Positions 11,826 to 23,152 of a stretch of DNA of 64,000 nucleotides are shown piece after piece. The translations under genes were made by a program, and so were the position numbers. This DNA comes from Coffea arabica. Its lineage: Eukaryota; Streptophyta; Magnoliopsida; Gentianales; Rubiaceae. The notes under the pieces were generated by a model. That model saw only the letters and a list, made by a program, of their open reading frames with translations, had not been told where the DNA came from and searched no databases. Positions within the stretch are counted from its first letter, which is position 1; each line of letters starts with the position of its first letter. Location of the stretch: the NCBI RefSeq assembly GCF_036785885.1, contig NC_092324.1, forward strand, positions 31,981,001 through 32,045,000, given 5' to 3'.

Positions 11826-14800
11826 ATGGCTGCTACAATCTTCGAAATCGCCCATCAAGAGCAACAACTCACCGACTCTCTTCAAGATCTATCCATCCAC
11901 GACCAGGTTCGTTCCCTCGGTTATTTTCTCTTGACTATTTTTTTGGGAATTTTTTGGTTTTACAGTGAAAATTTTAGAACACTGAGAAAATGGGAAAAAT
12001 TTTTTTTTCCTTGGTTTGATATGGATTTGATTTATTCTTAGTAATTGTTGGTTGATATGTGAAGTTTTTTGACCTTCTGATCTGATTATAAAATCCGGGT
12101 CGGAGCCTTTTTTGTGGATAGATTATATTGGATTAATCTAATTGAAATCTTGAGGGATTGTTGGCTGAATTTTATCTTTCTTCAGTAGTCTAGCAAATGT
12201 TTTTTGGGATTTAACTTTTATTGTTGAAAATTTATATTCTCACGTGTCATTTGATTTGATAGTGGTAGTGGATTCCGAACTGGGGTAACGGAAACTGCAG
12301 TAATTATAGCTGAAAATAGTAGTAAAGTCCAAATAAAAAAAAGAAGTTAATAACTGTTGTAGATTGTTATGGTTCTATGTTTCACTGAAGACTGATTGAA
12401 GTCTTTCTTTATTATCGTTGTTGTTGTCAAAAATGAATCGAAAATGCTATAACTCTTGTGGTTAACACCGTTGGTAGATTTAATTGGGATAAAGTATGAT
12501 AGTTGTGGTAAATCTTACTATTGGGTTGGTGATTAAGTTATTAATTATTAGATCTTTGTTGTTGAAAATTGAATGTTTTTGTTTGGTGGAAAATGTGGGT
12601 TTGCAGAGTGAGATGATGGAGGAGAAAATGAAGGGTAACGGTACTTATGCAGCAGGGGAGATGACTTCAGTGGGATGTGAGAGTAGCAGTGGTGTTGCTG
12701 ACAGTCGTTTTGATAACAATAGTCCCCATCATGATGGGGTTTGTGCAATTTGTTTGAATCATATTATGCTTCAGGAAACTGCACTTGTAAAAGGTTGCGA
12801 GCATGCCTACTGGTTTGTCTTTGCTTTGACCTATTAATGTTTGTGATTTTATTATCTCTATGCACAATGATTCTTTTATTATTTCTTGTAGGCGAGTAGC
12901 TTGGTAAAATTGTATAGAATGGGGTTGTGATCTTGATTTTCCTACTTGAAAGTATTGGTCATTTTATATTTCAGAGTACCTAGTTAGTTATTGATTAAAC
13001 TCTTGATTTTCCAAGTTTCTGTTTTTTTGGTGCTAAATTTGGTTTCCAGATGCATGAGTAACTATGTATCACTTCATTTGTGGTTATTGTGTTTGGTTTG
13101 CAAAAACATGAGAAAAACTTTTCACCTGGTCAATTAACAAGTAGTCCGTTATTGTTGTTGTCGTTGGCTTGACAATAACTTTAGGTCTGTTGTTTGGCCC
13201 ATATATCAACTCTTGTGCTGGATTACCTCTTTTATGTGTTAGCTGTCCTCTGATAAGTTTTGAAATTTTCATGCACATGGATGTAGTTTTGGACTCTTTT
13301 TGTGTCCATTATATTGTTGGAGCTAAAACAATATTTAGATATTGCAATTAGATGACTGACACGATCACTGTTGGTTCTCAGCGTGAACTGCATACTGCAT
13401 TGGGCATCTTACAAGAAGGAACCTACATGTCCCCAGTGCAAACAACCATTTGAGTCTCTCAATATTCATCGGTCCCTTGATGGAAGGTACAAAATCATGT
13501 GTCCTATCATTATTTTCTCATTTGTAGATCTTTGTGGGTCGAATTTGGGAAAGCTTGGTTAGAATAATTTCCATGTGGCAATTGTTTTGGAAAACTTTGC
13601 AGAAATTTCAAGTGAGAACTTATTTGACAATTGGTGCTAAATGAACAGAATTATTGAGCTGGTAGAGTGTCTCTACAAGCATTAATTGGGAGGACTTTTT
13701 AAGAGTTCATACATGTTTTGTAATGAGTTAATCTGTAAATGTATTTATTTGAAGTCAGTTTTTACTCTACCTTCCTTATGATAGTGACATATTGGTTGGT
13801 GTGGGTATTTAGTACTACTGGCTGGCAGTTAAATGAACCAATTTTTCAGTCATTGTTGTGGTATTGTTTGCTTCCGCCATAAAATATATGAATGTGGTGC
13901 TGAAACTTCTGCTGCAGCTAGATGTTCGCAATTTTGGTTAGTCCTTTATTAATTTTTTTTTGCTGGTACCATTAATTCTAACTTTCACCCATAAACGCCA
14001 GAAAAGGATTTGTAAGTGCACTTATAAACGAAGTAGAGTGTTTGTTTGACTATGTTGGCTGCTTTGGTTTTTAAGCTGGACTTGATCTGTGTTGCTAGTT
14101 GGTCTCTTATCCTCCTTAGCGTCTGTATTTCTGTATGTTATTTGCTTAAGTTAAGCAAATCTTTGACCATTTAGGGTTCTAGGTTTGGTCTTTTGCATTT
14201 ATGTAAAGTTTGTGATCCAATATTAGTAAGCAGTCACCTTGTTTATGTGTAAATGCATTTGATTACAACTTGGATTTGTGTACTTGATCCCAAACCTGTA
14301 ATAAAAAAGCTTGAACCTAGCTTTAAATGCTTTTGACTCATCTGGCATCCATCTGCGTGACTTAATGTTGTATTTGCAATCAATGTTTGACTAATGAGAA
14401 GACAGAGAGCATGGGAAGATGGATACTTCGATAATCTGATTCATGACTGTTTCTATCATATATCAAATTAGTTGAGCTTTTGTTCCTCCTCACCCCATCC
14501 CCACCCCCACCTCCCTCTCAAAACCAAAAAAAAAAAAAAATGGAAAAAAATTCTGCTCTCTCATCACCATCCAGACCTGAAGTAGTACGTGAAAATGCTC
14601 ATTTTCTTGCATGTGTGTCCTGGCAGGAGCAGGCATGTCCCTTCATGTTTGCATCCTTGATGTTTACCGTGAAAAGCTTGAGCCATAGAGTGCAGTCTTA
14701 ATGCTTTTAGATTGCTGTTTTGCTATTATCTAGCCATAGTCTCTGGAAAGTAATCCATCTTTTGAAGGTGGCCTCTTAATAAAGCAATTGTGTCGAGAAG

Positions 14801-15280
14801 TAATATATTTTTGGAGCTGATCGTTTTTTCTCTTTGAACAGCATTCATGATTATATGTTCGAGGAGAGTGTGTGTCTCCTCCTAAGAGCCGTATGGTACA
14901 AGCCCTTGATTGTGGAGGAAAGGGATGAGGTGGAAGATGATATGGGATTTTTCTATTCCTATGCCTACGAAGATGAAGAAGAAGAAGAGATAGATGAGAT
15001 TTACTTTGGTGGTTCATCGAGTATACGGATTGGTAACAGAAGATGGGGGGACAATGGTTATGTTCGAGCAGGAAGGCAGGAAGCTAGGCCAATTCCTCGC
15101 CCCAATACCCAAGACTCTGGTGCGGGACCATCTCGCCAGCCTAGAAAGAAAGAAACTGCAGCTGCAAGAGAGTCGCCAGCAGTGGGCCGAAGGGCTAAAA
15201 GGGCTCTGAAGCGTGAAGCTGCTGATAAAGCAGCTGCTGCAAAGCATCAGCAGCATTTGGCAAGGTTGGGTCGCAAGTGA
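11826..15280 (+). CDS. C3HC4 RING-finger E3 ubiquitin ligase, complete, 4 exons
   Basis: The exons are 11826-11906, 12607-12812, 13382-13486 and 14842-15280. All introns are GT-AG and the joined frame is open for 276 codons plus stop. Exon 1 encodes MAATIFEIAHQEQQL. Exon 2 ends inside the RING (CAIC, then GCEHAY), and exon 3 supplies the remaining ligands (CVNC, then CPQC). All eight zinc ligands are present, with the intron splitting the Cys codon after HAY. Exon 4 encodes the conserved SIHDYMFEESVCLLLRA block, an acidic run (EDEEEEEIDEIYFGG), the RIGNRRWGDNGYVRAGRQEA motif and a basic Ala/Lys/Arg tail (GRRAKRALKREAADKAAA, ending ARLGRK). The RING would recruit an E2; substrate and location are unknown, and the basic tail could be a nuclear signal. 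A tandem paralogue lies 2.3 kb downstream. Confidence 0.92.
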
Positions 15281-15584
15281 GGTTGCATTGAAGCATGAAG
15301 ACCTATCTTTGGCCTGAAGACGCCTGCTTCACAAGCTTTGAGACCTTTGTCTGAATCATCAAACTTGTACAGAATTTTACCGCTTTATTCTGAATTAATA
15401 ATTTAGCAGATGCTGACGACTCGAGTATGTGATTGGATGTACTCGTAATTGGGCTAAATAGTTAACTGCCCCTTCTGTATTTATTCAAGATTTCAATCCT
15501 TTGATTGACCTAGTTATTCCACCTCAAATCTGTGCAGACATTTCTTTGAGGGGGACTAAAATCAACTTAAATAACTTATTAGTA
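15281..15584 (+). other. 3' flank/3' UTR of the RING gene
   Basis: There is no coding sequence. An aattaataattt block near 15391 could act as a plant poly(A) signal region. The flank ends where a MITE begins. Confidence 0.35.
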
Positions 15585-15765
15585 AATCTTATATACACTT
15601 AAATAACTTATTATATACATTGTTATTGTATATATTGTCACGGTTGGTTGGATGGATGATATATAAATAAAATTTTGAATTTAAATTCAAATCTTGTACA
15701 TGTGTCGTATGTTTAACGGTAATTGTGTAAATACTGACAATATATACAAAGATTAATCCTAACTT
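15585..15765. mobile_element. MITE copy ('gtatacactgtcag' family)
   Basis: It begins 'agtaaatcttatatacact' and ends 'ctgacaatatatacaaagatt'. Internal blocks are 'ggttggatggatgatatat' and 'tttaaattcaaatcttgtac', shared with the copies at 9865-10020 and 47335-47505. It lies in the 3' flank of the RING gene. Confidence 0.5.
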
Positions 15766-17571
15766 AATGTAGACATTGATCTCATAAACTAATGTGCAGG
15801 AAAGAATTCTGCTACACGCTATAGGGTATGTTTGCCAAGTCCATGCCGAACTGCTTTAGGGGATTTTACTGATTGCTTTTACGAGTTCAATTCTAATTGC
15901 TATCATACGAAAGACTGAAGTGATTGACTTTAACAATTATTATTTTTAAAAAAAAGAAAGTAATATTCATGATTTAAAGGAACACATTGGATTAATCTAG
16001 TCAAATTTGCAAAAGCCGGTCATAGTGAAATGCAGTAACGAATCTCAAAAGTTTCATACCGTAGAAACAAAAATTTGCCAAAGAGGCATGCAAACACATG
16101 CATATAAGATGAGGAAGGTGCTAGAATGAAAAAAAGCAGAAGTCAGAAAGCTGAAATGTTGTGATTTGAGTTGAGGGATGTTCTGTTTTATAACTTGACC
16201 TGATGCTATCAAATTAATTTCTTTTTTTTTAAATGTTGTCATTTGCTTTAGGATTTAAACTTTAGGTTTTTCAGTAGGTAAAGGGGGGGGGGGGGGGGGA
16301 AGAATAACAAACATCTAAACTCTAACCCAAAAAGTTAATGGCCTAGGGTTTACAAAATTTAATAAGTAAGGATCAGAGAACATCATGTAATTCTAACTAA
16401 ACTAACAAGTTTAAGTTTACATGAATAATAGTTCAATATAAAATGTTTGTTACGAAAATATACAAACAATTGTCAATAAATTATATATTGTTGACAATGA
16501 ATTACAACATGTCAAAGAACTCTTACACTGTTTAGTAATGATTCACATTGAATTGTACTGTTAGAAAAATGTATTAACATGTGACAATGAATCAGAAGTT
16601 GTTACAAAAAATATATGAATTGTAAATGATGAATTACAACCTGTTAAAAAACTCTTATATCATTTTAGAACGATTGACAATAAACTATACGATTTAGCGA
16701 CTATCGTTAGTGTCCTTTCCATATTAATTGATTTTTTTTTAGAAAAGCTAGAAAAATTGTCAACCAGTAAATCAGTAATCACGACAACTTGAATGTATAA
16801 AGTTAAGGTTAAAATGGTAAAGTAATAAATAAGTAAACAGTAACCGCTAAAAAATCCAGTGGGTATATAACAAGACTGTTTAGGGTTAAAGCAGTTAAAA
16901 ACCTCTTTTCGGTTAAAATTTGGCTGAAGTCAAGAAGAGAAAGGAAGTTTTTAAGGCTATCGTTGGGATCTGAAGGAAGGAGAACAGTAGCTGAAGAAGA
17001 ACTGGGCAAAGCCCATTTCTTGAACAGACAATTCTCAGTTGAAAATGTGAGTAAAGTTACCCAAAAGTTCTATACTTGTCTTTAAACCTTTTCAATTTTA
17101 TTAGTGTACAATGGAAAACAAACACAAATATGTTGTTGGTATTAACCAACATAATTTAAAGACTTTAGTTTGCATGATGGTTTTGCGTAGCAGGTTAAAA
17201 CCCTGATAAAACCTGAACCATTAATGTTAATTGTGTAATTCTTGATGGGAAATTAAAGTGGACTATTCCGCAATCCTTTAGAAAAAGATTCAATTTTTCT
17301 GGTTAATTAGTGAGAAGGGCTTTTGTTAAGATTCTGTATGAAGTGTAATGTTCAATGTACACGACAAAGTGTTGTGGCATAGAAGTTAAATAAAAGGGCA
17401 GCCTTTACTATAAATAAGTCTTAAGTTATTCTATAGCTGAGGGAGTGCACCCTTTTCACAAGTTTGTGCTTTTTTTGGGTTTATTACGCTTGCTAGATTC
17501 CTTTGGTATTTTGTTTAGGAGTATTAATTTGAAACCTGCAATGGAATGTTTGTCACATTACTCGTATGCAG
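15766..17571. other. Intergenic / possible 5' region of the fusion gene
   Basis: A 17-base G run lies at 16283-16299. About 16440-16700 holds degenerate repeats of a 'tgacaatgaattacaa' unit. A plus-strand stretch ending at 17046 before a strong donor (gtgagtaaag) could be a non-coding first exon of the fusion gene, but its splice partner is not certain. No other coding sequence is supported. Confidence 0.3.
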
Positions 17572-20500
17572 GGGAAAGAGGAGGGCGGGAGGCGAAGGAA
17601 CCAGTCGTAACGTGCGGCAGAGAGGTGATAATCTGGAATGTGATATTCATCAAAGTGGTAGTATTGATATTAGAGAGAATGGAAGGGCTGAAAGTAATTC
17701 AGCCAGAATGAGGACGGGAGCAAGACATGATGCAGCAGATGCTTGCAGCAGTGCGAATGTAGAAAACTTGCAGTCTGAACAAGTTGTTAGAGCAGCCATT
17801 TCACGAGTAAGTAGATAGATTTACTGGTTATAGGACTTCTGGTGATTTGTTTATTTAAATGTCTTGATATGATGAGCTGTTCAGTGTTTTTCCAATTGAT
17901 GATTGATATGTAAGTTTAATTGTTGAAATTTGAATTGCAGTCACCATATAGCACTAGAAGCTCGACGCATATGGTGAAAGAAATAATTGACAAGCTCACG
18001 CCAGAACAAGAGAATGCAATTAAGGATCTAGGTTTTGCACCGATTCTAAAGATACTAGCTTTCAATCTAGATAACGATTACTGTTCTTGGTTGGTGGACC
18101 ATTTCAATGCAGAGCAGAGGACATTGAATGTCCATGGTAGAAGTTTGAAGGTGACTCCTAAGCATGTTGGGTATGTAACGGGATTGAATAGTGGAGGCTT
18201 GGATGTAGCTGCTTTAGAAAGTGAATTGTCTTTGGATGATAATTTACTGACTGAATTTAACATTCAGTTGGATAATGGTGGTGAGATAGGCTTGGCCAGA
18301 CTGAGAACTAGTCTAATGAAGACCAACAGCAGCGGGACAGACTTCAAAGTTAAGCTTGTGCTGTTTTTGCTCTGTAGACTCTTATGCCCTAGGACGAAGT
18401 TTGCTATAAGGAAGAGCTTGCTTGCAGTAGTTGCCAAGGTGGACAATTTGAAGAACATGAACTGGTCTAAATACATCCTTGACCACCTGATTGACTCTCT
18501 TTGCGATCAGAGGCAAAGAAATCAGTTCGAGTTTGTTGGGTGCATTGTTGTTTTGATGGTAATCTATTTTCAGTATATAGTAGTACATCAAATTCTCATT
18601 ATTTGTTCATTCAGGTTTCTTGTAATTTTTGGGAGAACAGATCTCGATATGTGTACCTGAGTATTTCAACTGGTTTCATGCTTCTGTGTATGTTATGCTT
18701 GTGGTACATAATGCCATTGAGATTATTTGATTTACGCTTCAATGTAAATTAGTTGAGATTTATCATGTTTTCATTTCAGATGCAGAGTTTGAATGCCTGT
18801 AGTAGTTGTTTGATTAGGCAATCTAAGAATGGAAAAATGCTTTACTTTATGCAACATTACTTGATCTTAGTAGAAGCGATAATGTCAAAAACCATAGCTT
18901 AATAAGTTCAAATCTGAATGTGGTCCCTTTCTATAGATTTTTTTTGACTGCTGATTTGGTAGATCTTGACTGTCTTTTAACTTTCCTTCACTGCTGGTTT
19001 GGTAGATCTTGACTGTTTTTTAACTTTCTTCCACTGCTGGTTTGGTAGATCTTATACTTTGAGCATTTTTGCATCCATGGTGACGCATATACAGCACTTT
19101 GTAATCGGCACATTCCACGCATTGAAGACTGGGATGAAGAGGTGTTGAAGAGGAAGGTTGATCAGCTAAAGGTTATGGGGGTTTTCAATGGTGCACAGGT
19201 AAATGACAGGGTGTTATGTAGCATAGATTGAATTGGTCCTTGACTGTTTCTTAATATGTATTACGCTGTAATAAATCATAGTTATACTTTTCTGCATTTA
19301 ATATTACAATTTTGTCATTGACATAGGTCGATGCCATGTTTGAAGATCATTCTGTTGGTGAGGAGAGACGTCTTGAGGATGGGATAGAGAAGATTGAAAG
19401 TAGGCTTCAAAGTATTGAAGATGCTATGAGGGATCTGAAAGGACAGGTTGAGCAATTTCATCAGATGGTGACCAGATTGGTTGAGATGATGGAGGTCAAC
19501 CAAAAAATGGTCCTTCAGGAGATGAGAAGAATCAATGCCAAGTCCTCAATCGTCTGTGAGAGTTGTGGTATGAATGGTGATGGTCTTCATAATGTTGGGG
19601 ACTGTGCAATATGTTTGAATAGAATGATGCTCCAGGAAACTGCTCTTGTAAAAGGTTGCCAGCATGCTTACTGGTCTGTCCCTTATCTTCCATTGTTGTG
19701 TTCAAAATAACCCATAATCTGTTACATTTATATTCCTATATGTTTTCTCTTTTGTACACTTTTGAAGGGATGAAATGAGAAAAAGACTAAAAGTTTATGT
19801 CAATGTAAAAGGTCTGTCCCTTGGGTTTATGTCATGCAAGCTTACTGGTCTGTCCCTTAGGAATGTATGTTCTTCGTGGATAAATGGTGTTTATGTCAAT
19901 GTTGTGCGGTTGGACAAATTAGTAGTGTGTTCTGTCAGAGAAGGTGGACAGGGTTTTGTCATGTTATTGATTTGGTAGTGTCCAAAATTTTGGAATTTGT
20001 TATTTGAGTTTGGTCTATTTGCAACCGTATCCAGAAATGTTTAGAGATATTATCCCTGTCCTTTGTTATTGTCCTTTATTTTGCTTAAACTTGGGCAGCT
20101 TTTTTACTGGTCAAATAGAGGTTATTTGATAATGTTATATGTTAATATGAAGTGATAACAGTGGTAGGCTTGTTAATGTGATTTTGCTAGGCCACCATTA
20201 TGTTTGTTGGATAAATCTCTCCTATATGAATTTAAAAAATGTTGTCTATGCCACTATCAATTACTTGGCACATAAATTGTGAGAATAATCTTCCTGATCT
20301 GATTTGGTTCAGTGTAACCTGCATCCTCCGATGGGCATCCTACAAGGAGCAACCTACCTGCCCACTATGCACGCGTCCGTTTGAATTTCTTATTACCCAT
20401 CGCTCTCCCGATGGCAGGTAGGATCACATCTGCTTTGCCAGTTTCTTTTGGTTGATACTGTTTTGGATTCAGAAATAGGATGAAATAGTTGGATTCATAG

Positions 20501-21426
20501 TGGTACAGCAATTAATCTTGCACATCATGCATATGTTTGAGATGAAAGTTACCTTGGAGTTTTGGTAAGATTTGCAAGATGGAAGAATACTGTCAAAAAT
20601 AATATGGTGGAATTTTAAGAGTTATTGCATGTTATGGTGGTGAAAAAGTCTGGATCTTCACTGCATCTTGGGTGGTAGAATTGTTTTAGTTTGTCACTGA
20701 TTTGGCTACTTCATTAGCAGCATTTAAAGTTGCTCAATTGTCACATTCATCTGTAAGCAAGCAAAAGCTCACCTTCCTTTTCTTGTTGTCAATACATGTC
20801 AGTTTAATGCCCTTATCCTAGACTGCAGTATAGAGTGAATAAAGCAGTCTTGGTCCATACTCCAGCCATTTTGCTTGCTTGAAATTCTCTATAACATTTC
20901 CTTGCAATGTACTGTAACAAATCAAACTAGGACTTCATGGTAGGATAAAAGGAGTAAGCAGGTAACTTATTTAAGTTGTCCCTCAAGGTTTTGATCAAGA
21001 AGTCTTGGACCTTGCCTGAAATGCTTTTGATTCAGCGAAAACTTGTCTACATAACCATGTGGTCTAAAGATGAAACTATTTTTTCTTTTATGAGAAGATA
21101 GTGGTGTCTAAATGGAAATTCTACTCTTAAATGAGAAGATAGTGGTATCAGAAACGACATTTCACAAATGTGATGAGCCCCTACGCAAACGGATTATTTT
21201 TAGCTTGCATGTTTATGCAGGATCAGGTGAGTGCATACATTCCTAATGCTTTTATTCACTGTAGATTTTGCATTTGTCCATCTTTATATCTTGTTTTTTG
21301 GTCTCTTTTAACAGCATTCGCAGTTATATGTCTGAGGAGAGCGTGCGCCATCTCCTTGAATCCTCTTGGTTTAGTCCACCAGTTGATGATGAAGAAGATT
21401 TAGATGAGATTAGCGTTGGTAGTTGA
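17572..21426 (+). CDS. Fusion protein: plant transposon-type domain, coiled coil and RING finger
   Basis: The supported exons are 17572-17806, 17941-18558, 19049-19198, 19327-19673, 20313-20417 and 21315-21426, and all splice in frame. The start is unresolved: in-frame ATGs occur at 17546 (reading through a possible acceptor) and 17708. Exon 1 is Arg/Gly/Ser-rich. Exons 2-3 encode about 250 aa (DLGFAPILKILAFNL, SWLVDHFNAEQRTLNVHGR, LKVTPKHVGYVTGL). This resembles the plant-specific domain of Ulp1/MULE-associated transposon proteins often labelled DUF1985 or similar; I recall this by family likeness only. Exon 4 adds a heptad-rich stretch (IEKIESRLQSIEDAMRDLK) and the first half of a RING (CAIC, GCQHAY). 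Exon 5 gives CVTC and CPLC, so all eight ligands are intact. Exon 6 encodes SIRSYMSEESVRHLLESSW and stops early. The RING introns match the upstream paralogue in phase, and exon 5 matches in length (105 bp). Confidence 0.75.
18945..19053 (+). repeat. 43-bp tandem repeat carrying the splice acceptor
   Basis: Two full 43-bp units (18968-19010, 19011-19053) and a partial one before them each end 'tttggtagatctt'. The last 'tttggtag' is the acceptor used for the exon starting at 19049. The same acceptor sequence therefore occurs up to three times, 43 bp apart. Confidence 0.75.
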
Positions 21427-21620
21427 TTGAGTATACGACTGGGGGACGCGTTGGCAGTTGATTGAGCATACGACTGGGAAACAGTGAATATTTTCATGCA
21501 GGCCGATCTCCTTAGCTCAGGAGGAAAATTGCTGCAGGCTGTAAAAGAAACGGGAGCTGAATGGTTAAAAGGCTCTTTAACGTGAAGCTGCTGATAAGCT
21601 GTTGCCTCATAGTTTGTTGT
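21427..21620 (+). pseudogene. Decayed remnant of the RING-protein C-terminal tail
   Basis: After the stop at 21424-21426, DNA homologous to the last exon of the upstream paralogue continues. 'gagtatacgactggg' corresponds to its SIRIG segment and occurs twice (about 21429 and 21464). Near 21567, 'aaaaggctctttaacgtgaa' corresponds to its KRALKRE segment. Stops and frameshifts prevent translation, so the GRRAKRALKREA-type basic tail has been lost from the fusion gene. Confidence 0.6.
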
Positions 21621-23152
21621 GAACTCTGTTGTACCTATTTTGAAGGGATGGAGTCCTTTGATGTTTTTTTTCCCTAGTCTTTCTTTCATCAATTCTTTTA
21701 AATTCTAAACATGTCAATACTGTGGGTTATATCTAATTTAACTCTTTTTTTTTTCAATTTTTCTTTAATTTCTTTTGGGAAATCAGGTAGAAGAGTTGGT
21801 GTCAAAATTGACTGAGTTCCGCATCTTTGTCTCTACAGCCGTACATGCTAATCTGAACTGATGATCTCCAACTTTAGCATTTCTTGAGCCTAGGATTATT
21901 TGCCAATTTTATGCTGCAGATCATCTTAACAGTGCATCTGGGCTGCTCTCTTAGGCAAGATTGACGAAAGAGAGAACGAAAAATTGAGAAAGATTCGTGC
22001 TGCATTCGAATAGGAAAGATGATAGGGGAAAAGAGAGTAATTTGGAATGTTTTTATAGCAAGTCTGGTCCTGTTAGTCCTAAATCCAAGCCGAAATGTGA
22101 TCTCTTTGGTCATGAATTTGTACTCTTGGAAATTTAGTGGCCAAATTAAAGTAACGAACCAATAGGACTTCACCTTGCCAAGCATGAAAATGACATACTA
22201 AAATAAACCTATTTGCATCCTTGCTCATGATTTTATGAAAACGGATTAGCAATTCGGTCTGCACAAATTGAAGGCCAGGTCGGCCTAAATTTTGAATTCT
22301 GAAATAACGTCCAATCCAATTAATATACTCGTAATTTCCTACGAGAGGATTCTCTCTAACTTCCTCCGCTCCTCCCAGATGGCCACTCTCCTTTCCTCCA
22401 GTGATTTCTTTTTCCATTGGAGGGTAATAAAATATCTCTTAAAATTTCTAGGAAGGTTTCCTACTAAGAGATTTTTGCTTTTCAAGGAGGGTCTCCTCTC
22501 TCTTATGGTTAATAGTGATAGTTTTACTTGCATTATATTTTTTTTGGGTCAAATCTTAGTTTTTTTTTGGCATATTTGTTTGTCAAATCTGGAATTTCTA
22601 GTGATGGAAGAAAACATGCACGTACGCTTGTTGGGGCCAAAAAGATAGATATCTATTGGACTAGGATGAAGATTCACAATATAATATGTGTAATATTTGT
22701 AATTTTCTCAAAATTGGTACATCTTCGAATCCTTCAAATATGATATTTCTGTAACATATTTGATGATATATTTTCTGGCATTAGTATAGATCTCATGAAT
22801 GATGATTTCTTTAAAAAAGAAAAAAGAAAAAAGAAAAAATTTCCCTGTAAAGTTATGCAAGTTTACACACACTATTCAATGTGATTTGAATGAACGCATG
22901 ATTGTACTTCCCAAAAATTTATTCTTGCACTACCAAAAAGCCAAAAACAAACAATAGTCAAAATCAGATTGTTTCACAACTTCAAAAAGCCAACATCAAA
23001 TTGACTAGCAAATGTAATATTGATTTAAATAATCTATAAATAACTTGGTACAATGTATCCTAAACAGTCTTCGACTAGCAGAGAAATCATTTTACAGTAC
23101 AATAACTATGAGGAGGAGAGACTGATTAAGGAATAATAACAAGGGTCTCCGA
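21621..23152. other. Intergenic, nothing recognised
   Basis: This lies between the convergent ends of the fusion gene and TAF10. Open frames at 21874-22743 on both strands show no family likeness. The last few hundred bases before 23153 are probably TAF10 3' UTR on the minus strand. Confidence 0.35.

Noticed and set aside
14994-15256. Open frames on both strands overlapping the last RING exon
   Set aside because: Shadows of the real frame (RIGNRRWGDNGYV and the basic tail).
22079-22648. Open frames on both strands between the fusion gene and TAF10
   Set aside because: Overlapping opposite-strand frames, no splice structure, no family likeness.
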